A stretch of 64,000 nucleotides of DNA from an uncultured Fretibacterium sp. (lineage in GTDB: Bacteria > Synergistota > Synergistia > Synergistales > Aminobacteriaceae): NCBI GenBank assembly GCA_946186205.1, contig CAMHMH010000001.1, positions 496,001 to 560,000 of the forward strand, given 5' to 3'. This document shows positions 62,157 through 64,000 of the stretch, piece by piece. Position 1 is the first letter of the stretch. Every line of letters begins with the position of its first letter. The position numbers and the translations under genes are program-made. The notes beneath the pieces were generated by a model. The model was not told the DNA's origin and did no database searches. It worked only from the letters and a program-made list of their open reading frames with translations.

Positions 62157-63488
62157 ATGAGTCGTTACGAGCTGAACATGACGGGCGGGAGAATATGGTC
62201 AGTCCTTCTCGCTTTCACATGGCCGCTTCTCCTTGAGAATTTATTGCAGCTTCTCTACTACACAGCAGACAGCGTTATAGTCGGTCGTTATGTCGGAGTT
62301 CCGGCACTTGCAGCCGTAAGCGCAACGACTCACATCTGCGGAATGCTCGTAAGATTCTTCAACGGAACAGCAACAGGAGCAGGAGTCGTAATCAGCCGGG
62401 CTTTTGGCGCGAATGACCGCGAGAGACTCGCACAGTCCGTAAAGACAGCATTACTTTTGACTCTCATGGGCTGCGTGATTCTGACTCTCGTCGGCGTAAC
62501 ATTGTCGCGCTTCTTCCTCGAAATGATGTCGACTCCTCATGACGTTATCGGCGAGGCAGATATTTATCTCACGATTTATTTCGGAGGCATTTCGGGACTC
62601 CTCTTCTACAACATAGGCGGGGCGATTCTCCGTGCAATGGGCGACACAAAAAGGCCGCTGTTCTTCCTCATCGTTTGCAGCGTTCTCAATATCATTCTTG
62701 ATCTTGCGTTCGTGAAAGTCGGCTGGGGCATCGCAGGAGTCGCACTCGCAACAATAACAGCTCAGGCATTGTCGGCATGTCTCGTAATACGCGCTGTGAT
62801 TCATTCTGCGGGACTCTCCCGTGAATGGAGAATCGATTCTGAGATTGCACGCGAGATTTTGAGGATCGGTTTACCTTTCGGGATTCAAATGGCTGTCGTT
62901 GCTTTCTCAAATGTATTTGTTCAGGGATATATTAACGTTTTCGGAACGGCGTGCATTGCTGGCTGGGGAGTGTACGTAAAGTTAGACCAGTATATGATGC
63001 TGCCGATTCAGAGCATGGGCCAGGCTGTTACTGTCTTCACTGGTCAGAATCTCGGAGCGGGCAAACATGGCCGTGCTGTTTCAGGAACATGGACGGCACT
63101 CGGAATGATGCTCGTGATTTCGTCAGCAATTTCCTTCATGCTGTGCGTGAATGCTCCGCTTCTCTCGTCATTCTTCAGCCCCGACTCAGGTGTCATTCGT
63201 TACGGCTCAATGTTCATAAGAATGTGTACTCCTGTTGCTGTGATCTGCTGCTTCAACAACATACTTGCGGGGTACTTGCGCGGCGATGGTAATTCGAGAA
63301 TGCCAATGATAATTACTCTTTGCACTCATGTATTCTTCCGTCAGATTTATTTGTTCCTCATCACAAGAATCATCACCGATAATGTTTACGCTGTGGGGTT
63401 CGGTTACCCGGCGGGCTGGATATTGTGCGCATTAAGCATGACGCTTTACTATTTTCACTGGCAGAGGAAACGCGCTTTAAGCCATTAA
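62157..63488 (+). CDS. MATE-family efflux transporter
   Basis: 443 residues with twelve hydrophobic helices in two similar halves; the WPLLLENLLQLLYYTADSVIVG and GAILRAMGDTKRPLFFL segments are typical. It probably exports a drug or metabolite in exchange for sodium or protons. Six bases after the flippase gene; AAGGGAT precedes the ATG. Confidence 0.92.
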   Translation: MSRYELNMTGGRIWSVLLAFTWPLLLENLLQLLYYTADSVIVGRYVGVPALAAVSATTHICGMLVRFFNGTATGAGVVISRAFGANDRERLAQSVKTALLLTLMGCVILTLVGVTLSRFFLEMMSTPHDVIGEADIYLTIYFGGISGLLFYNIGGAILRAMGDTKRPLFFLIVCSVLNIILDLAFVKVGWGIAGVALATITAQALSACLVIRAVIHSAGLSREWRIDSEIAREILRIGLPFGIQMAVVAFSNVFVQGYINVFGTACIAGWGVYVKLDQYMMLPIQSMGQAVTVFTGQNLGAGKHGRAVSGTWTALGMMLVISSAISFMLCVNAPLLSSFFSPDSGVIRYGSMFIRMCTPVAVICCFNNILAGYLRGDGNSRMPMIITLCTHVFFRQIYLFLITRIITDNVYAVGFGYPAGWILCALSMTLYYFHWQRKRALSH

Positions 63489-63492
63489 AGTG

Positions 63493-63501
63493 TGATATTA
63501 T
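63493..63501 (+). promoter_or_regulatory. Extended -10 promoter of dprA
   Basis: TGATATTAT, about 41 bases before the ATG at 63542. Confidence 0.5.
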
Positions 63502-63541
63502 TTTCTGCAATCCCATAACAAAACGAGGTAAAAAATTTTTC

Positions 63542-64000
63542 ATGGACACCGCGACAAAAGCAGCGTTGCTTCTCAACAACATAAAAGCACCTTTCACGGC
63601 CTTCAAGAAATTGTGCGCTGATTATGACCCGGCGGAATTGTGGCACTCTGAGTCATTATGGGACGAGCTGAAACTCACTGAGCGGATGAAGGAGAGACTC
63701 GCAGGTTTCCTCGCAAAAGGCTGGGCAGAAAATGAAGACGACAAAATTTATGCTTACGATGCAAGATTCATCACAGCAAATGATTCTGAATATCCCCCAA
63801 GACTCTTAGACCTCAGAAGCAAAGCCCCTATAGGTTTATACGTTAAAGGCGGCGTGAGTCTTATGGATTTGTCTCTGCGTTCGGTCGCGATTGTCGGGAC
63901 TCGGAAGTGCTCAGTATATGCTGAAGGTGTTGCGGTGAATCTGGGCAAGTCATTGGCGAAAGCAGGAATACCAACACTAAGCGGAGGCGCAAAAGGAATC
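63542..64000 (+). CDS. dprA: DNA-processing protein DprA, N-terminal part (runs off the window)
   Basis: The first 153 codons are present. The N-terminal SAM-like region is followed by the Rossmann core start: SEYPPRLLDLRSKAPIGLYVKG, VAIVGTRKCSVYAEGV and LSGGAKGI, the ssDNA-binding site. DprA loads RecA on incoming DNA during natural transformation. GAGGT lies 12 bases before ATG 63542. The gene is cut by the window edge. Confidence 0.93.
   Translation, partial: MDTATKAALLLNNIKAPFTAFKKLCADYDPAELWHSESLWDELKLTERMKERLAGFLAKGWAENEDDKIYAYDARFITANDSEYPPRLLDLRSKAPIGLYVKGGVSLMDLSLRSVAIVGTRKCSVYAEGVAVNLGKSLAKAGIPTLSGGAKGI

Overview
The window looks like a chromosomal segment of a host-associated anaerobic diderm of the phylum Synergistota (Synergistaceae-like). 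The best marker is the C-terminus of the papain-family protease at 7708-10110: a Ser/Gly/Cys motif, a short hydrophobic stretch and basic residues, which is the Synergist-CTERM sorting signal known from this phylum. A complete branched-chain amino-acid ABC importer, a tripartite tricarboxylate transporter with citrate lyase, sugar-acid catabolism, a glycyl radical enzyme and several signal-peptide proteins fit an amino-acid and organic-acid fermenting gut or rumen bacterium. Genus and species cannot be decided from this sequence.

Layout. 1-4.8 kb (+): a TIR-TM-Sel1 protein, a LarA-like protein and galactarate dehydratase. 4.8-7.2 kb (-): an overlapping cassette of polyprenyl synthase, PqqD-like protein and NTP_transf_5 protein. 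7.3-15.1 kb (-): housekeeping run dnaJ-acpS-slipin-alaS, then the protease and ruvX. 15.2-20.9 kb: a coiled-coil secreted protein, a DapA-superfamily lyase and a one-polypeptide restriction-modification-specificity enzyme. 21.0-25.7 kb (-): livKHMGF. 25.9-26.0 kb: tRNA-Arg and tRNA-Ser. 26.1-33.7 kb: a methyltransferase, two genes preceded by simple-sequence repeat leaders (ATP-grasp and FkbM-like), a two-component system, an HD hydrolase, periplasmic CbiK and a lone FecCD permease. 33.7-34.6 kb: a PIN-toxin module. 34.6-41.7 kb (-): citrate lyase and tctCBA, split by an Rpn-type nuclease gene. 41.9-44.7 kb: a DUF533 protein, an HTH regulator, birA-bioY under a biotin operator. 44.8-48.8 kb (-): two ParA-like ATPases and an Ig/TPR protein. 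48.9-55.0 kb: tRNA-Lys, tRNA-Glu and, directly beside them, a four-gene radical SAM / GHKL ATPase / HerA / NurA operon. 55.1-57.7 kb: clpB. 57.9-64.0 kb (+): glycyl radical enzyme and activase, flippase, MATE transporter and the start of dprA. No stretch longer than 300 bases lacks a gene or a described leader.

How parts fit together. TctCBA and CitDEF form a uptake-then-cleavage route for citrate, and their upstream regions share a 15-base motif. BirA and BioY form a biotin-sensing and uptake unit controlled by a textbook biotin operator. Candidates for undescribed biology are the NurA-HerA-GHKL-radical SAM operon at a tRNA locus, the polyprenyl synthase-PqqD-nucleotidyltransferase cassette, and two short leaders in which tandem repeats (seven ATCACGC units, nine ACACG units) separate a well-formed start codon from the reading frame of a putative surface-glycan gene, as expected for slipped-strand phase variation. 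All functional statements rest on reading motifs by eye; no database search was run.
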